Below the pieces are notes generated by a model. The model had not been told where the DNA came from, ran no database searches, and was given only the letters and a program-made list of their open reading frames with translations. 64,000 nucleotides of DNA. Source: Kurthia massiliensis. Its GTDB lineage: Bacteria; Bacillota; Bacilli; Bacillales_A; Planococcaceae. Where the stretch lies: positions 158,102-222,101 of the forward strand of contig NZ_HE610998.1 in assembly GCF_000285555.1 (NCBI RefSeq), in the 5' to 3' direction. This document shows, in pieces, positions 16,974-25,500 of the stretch. How positions within the stretch are numbered: the stretch's first letter is position 1; each line of letters begins with the position of its first letter. The position numbers were made by a program, and so were the translations under genes.

Positions 16974-17606
16974 GTGTTTAAACAAATATTTATGGATGTT
17001 TTCAAAGAGACGAAACGTCATTACGGTCACGCTTGGCTTCAATTTCTTATCATCGGTATTATTATCGGTATCGCTACGTATGTCGGATTAAAAGTCGGTA
17101 AAGTTGATGTGTCGGGCATTATGGAAAGATTATTAGATATGCTAGGCGGTAAAGAGAAAGTGAATGAAATGGCAACACAATCCGAACACCAAACATTCAT
17201 TGATATTTTCTCTAATAACTGGCTTGTCTGTGCACAAGTAATTGTGTTTGCTTTTTTACCACTACCACTTTATTTAGCAACCTTTGCGATGAATAGTGCT
17301 GTGTTAGGAATGGTCGCTTACATTATGGGAGAGACCGGGCAAGGCATTTTCAAAAGCTTCGTACTTGGTATTTTGCCACATGGCATCATTGAATTGCCGA
17401 TGATTTTTTTAGCGATTGCGATTGCGATGAAAGTGAATAATGCGGTTTACAAATGGATTTTCTCAGGCGGGAAAAATCACCAAATTACGATAGAAGCGAA
17501 AAAAGCGTTGTTACAACTTATTTGCGTGCTCACGCCAGGAATGTTATTGGCGGGTGTGATTGAAAGTTATATTACCCCCATTCTTTTACAGTGGGGATAT
17601 CGCTAA
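16974..17606 (+). CDS. SpoIIM/DUF95-family membrane protein
   Basis: 210 residues with about five membrane segments. GILPHGIIELPMIFLA (about 137-152) is the hallmark of the stage II sporulation protein M/DUF95 family. In spore formers SpoIIM belongs to the engulfment complex with SpoIID and SpoIIP, but related proteins occur in non-sporulating species, so no sporulation role should be assumed. The start is uncertain: GTG 16974 overlaps its own AAAGG, and ATG 16992 is the alternative. Confidence 0.8.
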   Translation: MFKQIFMDVFKETKRHYGHAWLQFLIIGIIIGIATYVGLKVGKVDVSGIMERLLDMLGGKEKVNEMATQSEHQTFIDIFSNNWLVCAQVIVFAFLPLPLYLATFAMNSAVLGMVAYIMGETGQGIFKSFVLGILPHGIIELPMIFLAIAIAMKVNNAVYKWIFSGGKNHQITIEAKKALLQLICVLTPGMLLAGVIESYITPILLQWGYR

Positions 17607-17613
17607 CGAGACG

Positions 17614-17645
17614 AGGAAACTTTTTAAAAGAGGTTTCCTTTTTTT
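17614..17645 (+). terminator. terminator
   Basis: AGGAAAC/GTTTCCT stem followed by seven T. Confidence 0.85.
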
Positions 17646-17697
17646 GTTATTGAATTCAGTGTATAGTGGATATAAGACAGGAGATTGGAGGAATGAC

Positions 17698-18615
17698 ATG
17701 ACACTTACATTATCAAATGTCACGAAAAAGTATCGTGATTTTGTAGCAGTTGACCAAATTGATTTTACGATTGATCGTGGAGAAATTTTCGGTTTAATTG
17801 GACAAAATGGTGCGGGAAAGACGACGACATTTCGCATGATTTTAAATTTACAAGAAACGACGTCGGGCGATATTTTATGGGACGGAGAATCGGTGAATAA
17901 ATTAAATCGTGATTTACTCGGTTATTTACCAGAGGAACGTGGGATTTATCCGCAAATGCGCGTTGAAGAGCAGTTATATTTTTTCGGTGAATTGCGCGGT
18001 AAAACGAAAAAACAATTAAAGCCGAAAATTGATTATTGGCTAGAACGTTTTGAATTAGTCGAAAAACGAAAAGATAAAGCGGAGACATTATCAAAAGGGA
18101 ATCAACAAAAAGTGCAATTAATTGCGAGCTTTATTCATGAACCACAGTTTCTTATTTTAGACGAGCCATTTAGTGGATTAGATCCGGTGAACCGTGATTT
18201 ATTAATGGCTGCTATTTTATCATTAAAAGAAGCAGGTACAACGATTTTATTTTCAAGTCATCAAATGGATAACGTTGAAGAACTTTGTGACCGTTTATGT
18301 ATTTTAAAACGTGGCAAATCTTTATTTTCAGGTGACTTACAAGCATTAAAAGCACAGTACGGTAAAGTGAATTTGCGTGTGCGCACGCCGATGACAAAAG
18401 CAGATTTAAGTGCTTTAGATGGTGTGATAAGTGTAAAAGAAACAAATGACGGTTATACGTTGCGATTGAAAGATGAAACGTATGGGCCAATGTTGTTTGA
18501 AAAAATCAGTCAAGGTCGATATATCGAGAAATTTAGTATGGATTATTTATCCCTCGATGAAATTTTCAAATTGAAAGTAGGTGCTTCTGATGAACAAAAC
18601 GCTCCTACTCATTAA
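17698..18615 (+). CDS. ABC exporter ATP-binding protein (NatA/YhaQ type)
   Basis: 305 residues: Walker A GQNGAGKTT near residue 38, signature LSKGNQQKVQL, Walker B FLILDEPFSGLDP, H-loop SSHQM, and a C-terminal domain as in YhaQ/NatA sodium-efflux-type ATPases. AGGAGATTGGAGG precedes ATG 17698; the frame is open upstream across the terminator to 17560 but that part is not coding. Overlaps the permease gene by 26 bases. The substrate is unproven; B. subtilis relatives are linked to Na+ or toxic compound efflux. Confidence 0.9.
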   Translation: MTLTLSNVTKKYRDFVAVDQIDFTIDRGEIFGLIGQNGAGKTTTFRMILNLQETTSGDILWDGESVNKLNRDLLGYLPEERGIYPQMRVEEQLYFFGELRGKTKKQLKPKIDYWLERFELVEKRKDKAETLSKGNQQKVQLIASFIHEPQFLILDEPFSGLDPVNRDLLMAAILSLKEAGTTILFSSHQMDNVEELCDRLCILKRGKSLFSGDLQALKAQYGKVNLRVRTPMTKADLSALDGVISVKETNDGYTLRLKDETYGPMLFEKISQGRYIEKFSMDYLSLDEIFKLKVGASDEQNAPTH

Positions 18616-19819
18616 ACAAAATTACTTACAAAAAATTAAAGCAAAATCATTTTTATTGATCACGCTCTTATATATGGCTGTCATTTTAATTGCGGTCAAT
18701 TGGTCTTCGATTAAAGATATTTTCTCAGGTGATGATCAAGTAACGGTTGCGCTCGTAGATGAGACGAAACAATTAGCTGCAAATTTCCCGGCTTCTGGGG
18801 AAATCGCATATAAAAAAGTAGACGCATCACGAAAAACGTTAGACCAGCAAGTAAAAGATGGTGATTATGACGGGGCGCTTTATTTACAAGATCAAAAGGG
18901 ACAACTTCAAACGACATTCGTTACATATGAGTCACCGACGCTCACATTACAACAATCTGTTGAAACGCATGTCGATAGTGCGAGCAAAATTTATGGTATT
19001 CAACAATTAAATTTATCAGCGAAAGAAGCTGAAACGCTATTAAACGCACAAGCGAATATAAAAGAAGTGTCATTAAAAGAAGCAGATAGTGGAAAAAGTT
19101 CACAAGCGAAAATGGTCGGTATCGGTGTATCGTACGTCATTGGATTTTTAATTTATTTATTTGTCCTTACGTATTCATCGATGATTACGACAGATATCGC
19201 TTCTGAAAAAGGCTCGCGTGTGTTAGAAGTATTGATGGCGTCCGTTCGTCCAAACCAACATTTAATGGCAAAAATCGTTTCGGTGTTTGCTGTTGGGTTT
19301 ACGCAAATTGTGATTTTAATCGCGACGGCGCTGATCGCATTTAACGTGACGAATCGAGACTTATGGAAAACGATTACCGATATGACATCTGATTTAAGCA
19401 GTGCTTACATTTGGATTGTCGCGCTATTTTTCATTTTGACGTTGCTACTATATTTAACATTAGGTGCTTTAATGGGCTCACTCGTATCAAAAGTCGAAGA
19501 AGCAGGACAAGCGAATATGCCTGTTATGATGTTAATGATGGCTGGGTTCTTTAGTTTAGTATATGGCATGTCAAATCCAGACATTGCGCTCGTACGTATT
19601 TTATCGTTCGTGCCATTTACGTCTGGTATGCTGATGCCACTTCGCTATAGTGCAACTGATTTAAGTACGACGTCGGCAATTATCGCATTGGCGATATTAG
19701 CAGTGACGCTCGCAGTTATTTTCGTATTTACGGTTTCGCTATATCGTCGCAGTGTTTTAACGTATAGCACAGGAAGCTTGTGGCAAAAATTAAAAAACGT
19801 TTGGAAGTTTACAACGTAA
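18590..19819 (+). CDS. ABC exporter permease (NatB/YhaP type)
   Basis: 409 residues. One membrane segment at about 21-40, a large extracytoplasmic domain (about 45-175) and five further segments at the C-terminal side, the layout of ABC-2 permeases of the NatB/YhaP kind; ITTDIASEKGSRVLEVLMAS is the conserved coupling motif. ATG 18590 follows AGTAGGTG inside the ATPase gene, so the two proteins are coupled and form one exporter. Confidence 0.88.
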   Translation: MNKTLLLIKQNYLQKIKAKSFLLITLLYMAVILIAVNWSSIKDIFSGDDQVTVALVDETKQLAANFPASGEIAYKKVDASRKTLDQQVKDGDYDGALYLQDQKGQLQTTFVTYESPTLTLQQSVETHVDSASKIYGIQQLNLSAKEAETLLNAQANIKEVSLKEADSGKSSQAKMVGIGVSYVIGFLIYLFVLTYSSMITTDIASEKGSRVLEVLMASVRPNQHLMAKIVSVFAVGFTQIVILIATALIAFNVTNRDLWKTITDMTSDLSSAYIWIVALFFILTLLLYLTLGALMGSLVSKVEEAGQANMPVMMLMMAGFFSLVYGMSNPDIALVRILSFVPFTSGMLMPLRYSATDLSTTSAIIALAILAVTLAVIFVFTVSLYRRSVLTYSTGSLWQKLKNVWKFTT

Positions 19820-19825
19820 AATATC

Positions 19826-19856
19826 AGCCTCTATATACATTATAGAGGCTATTTTT
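19826..19856 (+). terminator. terminator of the NatAB-like operon
   Basis: Perfect 10-bp stem AGCCTCTATA/TATAGAGGCT followed by five T. Confidence 0.9.
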
Positions 19857-19899
19857 ATAAATGTATAATTTGATAATAGTATAAAAAGGAGTGTTGTAA

Positions 19900-20613
19900 A
19901 TGAAAACAGTCATTGTTACAGGCGGCGCGCAAGGCATTGGTCGTGCCATCGCTGAACATTTTATCGAAGCAGGTAATCAAGTTGTCATTGCTGATATTGC
20001 GCAAAATGGACAGGACATTGCGACGACGATCGGTGCAACGTTTATCAAAACCGATGTTCGAATCGAAGCAGATGTACGCGCATGTATGCAAAAAACGTAT
20101 GAACAATTCGGTGCGATTGATATTTTAATTAACAATGCAGGGAAAGTCGTTTTTATCGATCCACTTGAGTTAACGATTGAACAGTTTGATGACGTGTTGG
20201 ATACGAATTTACGTAGCGTCTTTTTATGCACGAAAGAAGCAGTGCATTACATGAAAGCAACTGGTGGGAGCGTTGTCAATTTAGCATCGACACGTGCGTT
20301 CATGTCAGAGCCACATACGGAATCATATGCGGCATCAAAAGGTGGTATTATTGCATTAACGCATGCATTTGCTCGTTCACTTGCGCCGTACAATATTACG
20401 GTCAATAGTATTTCACCTGGTTGGATTGAAACGATGGATTACGAAGGTTTGCGTGATATTGACCATGCACAACATTTATCAAACCGTGTTGGGAAGCCTG
20501 CTGATATTGCACGCGCTTGTTTATTTTTAACTGACCTTGCTAACAATTTCATTACCGGTGAAAATATGACGATAGATGGCGGTATGACGAAGAAAATGAT
20601 TTACGAGCCGTAA
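19900..20613 (+). CDS. short-chain dehydrogenase/reductase
   Basis: 237 residues of the classical SDR family: TGGAQGIG (6-13) binds the dinucleotide, NNAGK follows strand 4, and the catalytic Ser and YAASK give the active site; the end TGENMTIDGGMTKK is typical. Aspartate at the end of the second strand (IADIAQ) suggests preference for NAD(H). Substrate unknown. AAAAGGAGTG precedes the ATG. Convergent with 20649-21071 through a shared terminator. Confidence 0.87.
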   Translation: MKTVIVTGGAQGIGRAIAEHFIEAGNQVVIADIAQNGQDIATTIGATFIKTDVRIEADVRACMQKTYEQFGAIDILINNAGKVVFIDPLELTIEQFDDVLDTNLRSVFLCTKEAVHYMKATGGSVVNLASTRAFMSEPHTESYAASKGGIIALTHAFARSLAPYNITVNSISPGWIETMDYEGLRDIDHAQHLSNRVGKPADIARACLFLTDLANNFITGENMTIDGGMTKKMIYEP

Positions 20614-20616
20614 TAA

Positions 20617-20643
20617 AAAGGACTTGCTGCGGCAAGTCCTTTG
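20617..20643. terminator. bidirectional terminator
   Basis: AAAGGACTTGC/GCAAGTCCTTT with the stable four-base loop TGCG, between convergent genes. Confidence 0.9.
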
Positions 20644-20648
20644 TTGAT

Positions 20649-21071
20649 TTAAGGCATTAATACTTCTCTAAATTGTTGTGTAACGGTTTGTTTTGCACTA
20701 ATCGTTAATAATAAATCACCGCTGCGTGGATGAACGATACTCGTTTGATATTGATTAGACTGTGCATCAGCGTGCCAACCAATACGATATTGTGCATTTG
20801 TATCGTCATCATATGTTAGTTGAATATGTGCGATATCGGCCGTTTGTTGAATGCGTTCGAATGGCAAAATAGGTTCACTCGCATCTAAACGTGTGACGTA
20901 AGAAGATAGTTGATTGGCATTACGATATAAAAAGACGCTAATATCTTCTGCGATTTGTTCATCTTCAGCATCTGTAATCGTTCCGAAATGAATCATACGA
21001 AAATCATCTGCATCGAAATGAAGACGTTCATTCGTTTTTAAAATAAAATCAAAGGCTGTAATTTGTGGCAT
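20649..21071 (-). CDS. unrecognised small cytoplasmic protein
   Basis: 140 residues, acidic, no signal peptide or membrane segment, no known motif. Regular beta-rich segments (IAHIQLTYDDDTNAQYRIGW) suggest a compact alpha/beta domain. It has a good start context (AAGAAAGAGTGA upstream) and codon use like its neighbours, so it is probably real. Confidence 0.6.
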   Translation of the reverse strand: MPQITAFDFILKTNERLHFDADDFRMIHFGTITDAEDEQIAEDISVFLYRNANQLSSYVTRLDASEPILPFERIQQTADIAHIQLTYDDDTNAQYRIGWHADAQSNQYQTSIVHPRSGDLLLTISAKQTVTQQFREVLMP

Positions 21072-21215
21072 ATTGCGTTCACTCTTTCTTTGATAAGATG
21101 ACTATAGCATACCATATTTTCACAATTTGCTTCTATATGTTTACAAACTAACAATGCTAAAGAAAAAGGTTATTCAAATTTCATTGTGAAATAAGTCATT
21201 TATATTTTTATAGAA

Positions 21216-22160
21216 TTATACAATTATCCATTCATGATCGATCATACTCATTTCATACATACTCCAAAATGTACCGTTTACTTTCAATGTATCGCGCAAG
21301 TGGCCTTCTTTTCGGAAACCTACTTTTTCATAACATTGAATCGCCGCTTCATTAAAATCGTAGACGCCGAGTGTTACACGATGTAGCTTCAACTGCTTAA
21401 AACAAAAGTTCAGCGTTTGTCGCATCATGCGTTCACCGAGACGTTGCCCTCGAAGTGCTGGGTCACCAATTAATACATGCTCGATTCGTGCACTGTCATT
21501 TTTACGATCAATTTGAGTAATTGAAATATGCCCAATGACGTCTCCTTGATAAAGTACTTTAAAAATGTATCGCTCTGCAAGATAATGATTCGCATTTCGA
21601 ATGTATTTTGTTAGTTGTTCAGTCGTGAGTGGGTATGTGAATGAATCGCCTCCCCATAACGTAATGTCTGTTTCATTTGTGAGCCATTGCGTTATAGTTG
21701 AGAAATCTGATGTCGTAAAATATTGAATCGTCAATTCGCGTAAATCGTAGTGAAGAATTGTTTGTTCGGTCTCTCCATCTATTACGTCTATAAACGTATC
21801 AATAAATCCGTATTGTCGATAACGTTGAATCGTGTCGTGTCGCTTTTTATCAATCGCCGTTTCGATATGTTGGGTTTTAGGCCAAAGCGTTCGTAAAAAT
21901 GCCGGCAATTGCTGCAGCGTTTTGGTCATGTATGCGTCATAGTCGGACTGAGGAACAATTGTAATCGCATGCAATCGAGTTGTACAATCGGTTAATTTTT
22001 CTAATATGAAATAAGCGACGCACGTTTGATTTTCAATACCTAAAACGGTAACAACATCTTCTGAATGATGCGCTAACATTGGGAATGGGGTAGACTTCTC
22101 ACGGCACATATCATTATCAATTAATTGTACGAACGACTCATCATATTGAATCAATTTCAT
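21216..22160 (-). CDS. tandem-domain GNAT acetyltransferase
   Basis: 314 residues. The C-terminal half (about 145-310) is a RimJ/RimL-like GNAT domain with GDPALRGQRLGERMMRQTL as motif A and FNEAAIQCYEKVGFRKEGH after it. The N-terminal half has the outline of a second, degenerate GNAT domain (TRLHAITIVPQSDYDAYMTK, RYRQYGFIDTFIDV) without a good acetyl-CoA loop. Divergent from the PadR gene at 22245 across about 80 bases, so PadR might control it. A TATACAATTATC motif overlaps its 3' end. Confidence 0.82.
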   Translation of the reverse strand: MKLIQYDESFVQLIDNDMCREKSTPFPMLAHHSEDVVTVLGIENQTCVAYFILEKLTDCTTRLHAITIVPQSDYDAYMTKTLQQLPAFLRTLWPKTQHIETAIDKKRHDTIQRYRQYGFIDTFIDVIDGETEQTILHYDLRELTIQYFTTSDFSTITQWLTNETDITLWGGDSFTYPLTTEQLTKYIRNANHYLAERYIFKVLYQGDVIGHISITQIDRKNDSARIEHVLIGDPALRGQRLGERMMRQTLNFCFKQLKLHRVTLGVYDFNEAAIQCYEKVGFRKEGHLRDTLKVNGTFWSMYEMSMIDHEWIIV

Positions 22161-22244
22161 GAAAATCAGCTCCTATTGGCATATTTTTATGGATAACGGG
22201 TATCATTTTGATAGATATGTATGAAATAGATTGGAGGGATGTCG

Positions 22245-22784
22245 TTGTCACATTACAATCCAACAACATATGCGATTCTCGGATTATTGACGATCGGGTG
22301 CCGAACAGGTTATGACATGAAACGAATGATTGATACGAGTTTAGCTCATTTTTGGAAAATTAGCTACGGTCAAATTTATCCAACGTTGAAAAAGTTAGTA
22401 GAAGATGAGCTTGTTATTCGCAAGCAAAAGCTAGAAACAAAGAAACCAGAGCGTGTCGAATATTATTTAACAGCTGAAGGGGAACGACTACTAAATGATT
22501 GGCTATATCAACCAGTTGAAAAATTTCCTGGCGAAAAAAATGAAGTATTGCTACGTTTATTTTTAAGTGCAGATGTAGATAATCATGTAACGATTCAGCA
22601 ACTCGAAAAATATCGAGAAGCGCAACTTCATCGCCTCCAAATGTATCATTTAATCGAAGATAATTTATTGAAAAAAGCTTCTAGTGAAGAGCAACATCGT
22701 GGATTACTAGCGATTGATTTTGGAAAGAGAATGGCGAATACCGTCGTTGGATGGTGTGACGACACGATTAATAAACTCCGTTAA
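22245..22784 (+). CDS. PadR-family transcriptional regulator
   Basis: 179 residues with an N-terminal winged helix (TYAILGLLTIG, then TGYDMKRMID and YGQIYPTLKKLVEDELV) and a helical C-terminal dimerisation part (VirR-type, YREAQLHRLQMYH). PadR proteins repress drug-efflux or stress genes and respond to small ligands. I prefer the TTG at 22245, six bases after GGAGGG; the ATG at 22239 directly abuts that site. The nearest divergent target is the tandem GNAT gene. Confidence 0.85.
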   Translation: MSHYNPTTYAILGLLTIGCRTGYDMKRMIDTSLAHFWKISYGQIYPTLKKLVEDELVIRKQKLETKKPERVEYYLTAEGERLLNDWLYQPVEKFPGEKNEVLLRLFLSADVDNHVTIQQLEKYREAQLHRLQMYHLIEDNLLKKASSEEQHRGLLAIDFGKRMANTVVGWCDDTINKLR

Positions 22785-22829
22785 TGCATAATTTTATAAA
22801 AATATAATTGTATAATCTTTTGTTATAAA

Positions 22830-22960
22830 GAGGCTAGGACGAAACATTTCATCTTCTTTTTTTAGTGTTCGCAACAAAAAACCGGAACCGCGCCACAGCG
22901 CGATTCCGGTTTTTCTTATGCTCATTTGAGAGGGTGTTTTTACACTTATGTCTCAGCCTC
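22830..22960. repeat. 131-bp intergenic element with GAGGCT/AGCCTC ends
   Basis: The element begins GAGGCTAGGAC and ends GTCTCAGCCTC, an imperfect inverted pair, and holds a strong central hairpin (22876-22914). Elements with GAGGCTGGGAC ends are common between genes in Firmicutes; this looks like a relative. It separates convergent genes. Confidence 0.55.
22876..22914. terminator. strong bidirectional terminator
   Basis: A 17-bp stem with one mismatch (AAAAACCGGAAC arm against ATTCCGGTTTTT) around the loop CACA, with T runs on both strands. Serves padR and the GTPase gene. Confidence 0.9.
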
Positions 22961-22965
22961 TTGTG

Positions 22966-24081
22966 TTATTTTTTCTTTTTCTGGTCGTCCATTTCTTTTT
23001 TGAAAAATTCGTCGAATAGTTGTTTCACTTCATCGCTTTTCAATAAATCCGAAACGAATGCTGTCACGTCTTCGCCACTTAAATTTTTCTTCGCAATACG
23101 ATAGCAAATTTCAGAAATCGTAAAGCCGAGTGAAACAGTAATAGCTGTCGCCACAGAACCGTTAATGACAGAACCAGCACCTGGAATAAATTTTGTCAGT
23201 TGCGCAACTAAGTAACGACCGAGATTGCTGACGATCGTGCCTGCTCCTAGCGCGCTCACAATCATCGAAATATTTTCAAAATCGCTATCTAAACGATATT
23301 GTTTCATAATACGGCCAATCATCGCGCTTTGGTTTGCTAACAGCAATGGTCCATCTGCGAATGGAATCGGTGTAAATCCAACTGCGAATGACGCCGCTGC
23401 GTGTTGACGAATCGCTTTGTTGACTTCTTTTTTCACTAAGTCGACATTTGCACGTTGCGCACGTAAAAACGCATATTTCACAGAAGGCTCCATTTGTTCG
23501 TATGTCCATGTCATCAATTCTCCAAGTTGGAAGTTACCGCCTTGGTCAAATTGTGTCGATACATAAAAGCTTTGCACGCCTGTTGGTGCTAACGTAGCAG
23601 CCATTGCTTCAATATCTTCCATCGTCGACATGTCTGATTTCGTAAAGATGACTGCAACGGGTTTTCCAGTTTTCATAAACTGTTCGATCATCGCGATATC
23701 CATATCCGTTACGCGACTGTTCGGCGCAGCGATGCAATACCAGACGATGTGTACTTGGTCATTTATTTTTTTAGCGCTGTCGTTCATATACAACTGCATT
23801 TCTTTCAGGAAACGACTATGTTCTTCGCTCGCTAATTCATACCCTTTCGTATCAAATAACGTAATTGGCATATCTTTAACCGTATAACGTGTCGTTTCTT
23901 GGGTAACCGGTTTTCCTGTACCGACTTTTGAAAAGTCGACGCCGAATACTTTATTTACGAGTGCCGATTTACCGACACCTGTTGCACCGACGACTAAAAT
24001 ATTGGCATTGCCATCTTCTTTTAAAAAGGTCTCCATCGCTTTTTCGATTTGAGCGACCATTTGTGTTTCTTCTTTAGACAT
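22966..24081 (-). CDS. Era-like GTPase with C-terminal membrane-associated helical domain
   Basis: 371 residues. G1 GATGVGKS (32-39), a switch region GTGKPVT (54-60), G3 DTKG (77-80) and G4 TKSD (147-150) define a TRAFAC-class G domain. The C-terminal 170 residues hold glycine-rich hydrophobic helices (FIPGAGSVINGSVATAITVS), like DUF697-type GTPases. The tail is very Lys-rich. Function unknown. It shares the GxGKPVT switch with the larger GTPase at 25501, and both are on the minus strand with a tnpB element between them, so they probably once formed one operon. Confidence 0.82.
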   Translation of the reverse strand: MSKEETQMVAQIEKAMETFLKEDGNANILVVGATGVGKSALVNKVFGVDFSKVGTGKPVTQETTRYTVKDMPITLFDTKGYELASEEHSRFLKEMQLYMNDSAKKINDQVHIVWYCIAAPNSRVTDMDIAMIEQFMKTGKPVAVIFTKSDMSTMEDIEAMAATLAPTGVQSFYVSTQFDQGGNFQLGELMTWTYEQMEPSVKYAFLRAQRANVDLVKKEVNKAIRQHAAASFAVGFTPIPFADGPLLLANQSAMIGRIMKQYRLDSDFENISMIVSALGAGTIVSNLGRYLVAQLTKFIPGAGSVINGSVATAITVSLGFTISEICYRIAKKNLSGEDVTAFVSDLLKSDEVKQLFDEFFKKEMDDQKKKK

Positions 24082-24104
24082 TTATTGTGCCTGCTACTAA
24101 AAAC

Positions 24105-24235
24105 ATATACAAAAGTATACATCTAGCTTTTTCCTGCTTCTTAGAATGCGTTCTCGGCACGTACTCCCTACTAACGTTTGGTGTCATTCTCCACAGGCTT
24201 CAATTCCGATGTAGCCCACCGTACTATTCATTTAA
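24105..24235 (-). ncRNA. right-end omega-RNA (reRNA) region of the IS605-type element, approximate limits
   Basis: Minus-strand sequence after the ancestral tnpB stop reads AATAGTACGGTGGGCTACAT, then GAAGCCTGTGGAGAATGACA, then GTACGTGCCGAGAACGCAT. This order (GTACGG, CCTGTGGAGAATGAC, GTACGTGCCG) is what I recall from right ends of IS1341/IS605 tnpB elements, where the guide RNA scaffold is made. The exact RNA end, and so the guide, is not certain; the GTPase start lies about 25-50 bases further on. Confidence 0.55.
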
Positions 24236-25415
24236 ACTGACACTAACAATTCATATTGTGTAGCTTGTTTTAAATTCATCGCAGCGTTTAAATCTGGGTC
24301 TAACACTTGATGACAGTTCGCGCATTCATAAACGCGTTCTTTCCATAAACGCGTTCTTTCAATGTTAAATCTACTTTTTTATGACCGCATATGCTACATA
24401 ATTTTGAGCTTGGATAAAAGCGATTCACAAGACGTAATTCAATGCCATACGCTTCACACTTCATTTGTAATTTAGTTCTGAAATTGAAGAATCCTTGCTG
24501 TACAATCGCTTTTGATAAGTGTCTGTTTTTCATCATCCCTCGAACATTTAAATCTTCTAATGCAATGAATGCTGGTTTGGTTTTCACCAAGTCACTCACA
24601 ATGTTCTTATGATAATTTTCTCGAATATTTGCTAGACGCTGATGTAACTTTTGTACACGACAAATTTGTTTTTGTCGATTGTTAAAGTAACAGTTTTCAC
24701 CTACCTTTTTATCTTTGTTTTGTTCGTAACTTCTACTCAATTTCCGTTGCGCTTGTTTTAATCGTTTTTCAAGCTTTCTTACTTTATCTGTTTTATTGAT
24801 ATTTTCATAAACTTTACCATTACTCAAAATGGCAAAATCTTTAATCCCTAAATCAATGCCGATGCCTTCTGATTCCGGTGTTTGTTTTATGCAGGCAGGC
24901 ACTTCACATAAAATAGAAATATAGAATCGGTCAGCTTTTTGTGATACTGTACCGCTTTTGATGACAGCACCTTTCGGAAGATAACCATATTCTTTCAATG
25001 TTACCCAGCCGAGCGTAGGTACTTTGATTTGATGGCGTTTTACTTCAAAATCGGTCTGATTATTTTTGGCAAAGTAAGCTTTTACATCTTGACGTGCTTT
25101 TTTCTTAAAACGAGGGTGTTTACTTAAACCTTTGAAAAAATTTTTATAAGCACGTTCCGCATTCATAATGGATTGTTTAACAGCTTTACTTGATACGGAT
25201 TTAATCCACAAATCTTGTTGACGCTGCTTCACGTGCACATTATTTAACCATTTCGAGAAGTCATAACCGCTCATGAATTTTCTGCCCTCTTCATAGTTAA
25301 CACGATTCGTTGCAATATACATGTTGTAGACATAGCGACATACACCAAAAGTTCTGATAAGTTTTTCACGTTGCCGGTCAGTTGGTTTTATTTCCAGCTT
25401 ATAAGCCCGCTTCAT
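24232..25415 (-). pseudogene. tnpB: tnpB of an IS200/IS605-family element, frameshifted by a 17-bp duplication
   Basis: The open frame (24300-25415, 371 residues) has the TnpB layout: N-terminal helix-turn-helix region (KLEIKPTDRQREKLIR), RuvC motif I IDLGIKD with D188, motif II ALEDLN with E287, and the first zinc pair C340/C343. After Y357 the frame shifts, because the 17-bp unit at 24327-24343 is repeated exactly at 24344-24360. Removing one copy restores ECANCHQVLDPDLNAAMN, i.e. the second zinc pair and third catalytic Asp, ending at 24232 (about 388 residues). The visible protein lacks these, so nuclease activity should be lost. There is no tnpA; start has AAAGGATG upstream. Confidence 0.9.
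24327..24360. repeat. 17-bp perfect tandem duplication inside tnpB
   Basis: CATAAACGCGTTCTTTC occurs at 24327-24343 and again at 24344-24360 with no gap. 17 is not a multiple of three, which explains the loss of the C-terminal tnpB frame. Confidence 0.97.
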
Positions 25416-25500
25416 TCCTTAGCATCCTTTCACCTGATTTTAACGAGATATCATTTTATACATATATACCCATTTGTCTATTTTTTTGTCTACTGTTTTA

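Noticed and set aside
16974..17606. Evidence for sporulation from the SpoIIM-like protein
   Set aside because: The family is wider than sporulation, and no other sporulation gene is in the window.
25228..25240. Further parS-like CACGTG sites (also 27502, 35818, 41286)
   Set aside because: Only the central CACGTG is shared; outer bases differ at several positions from the parS consensus.
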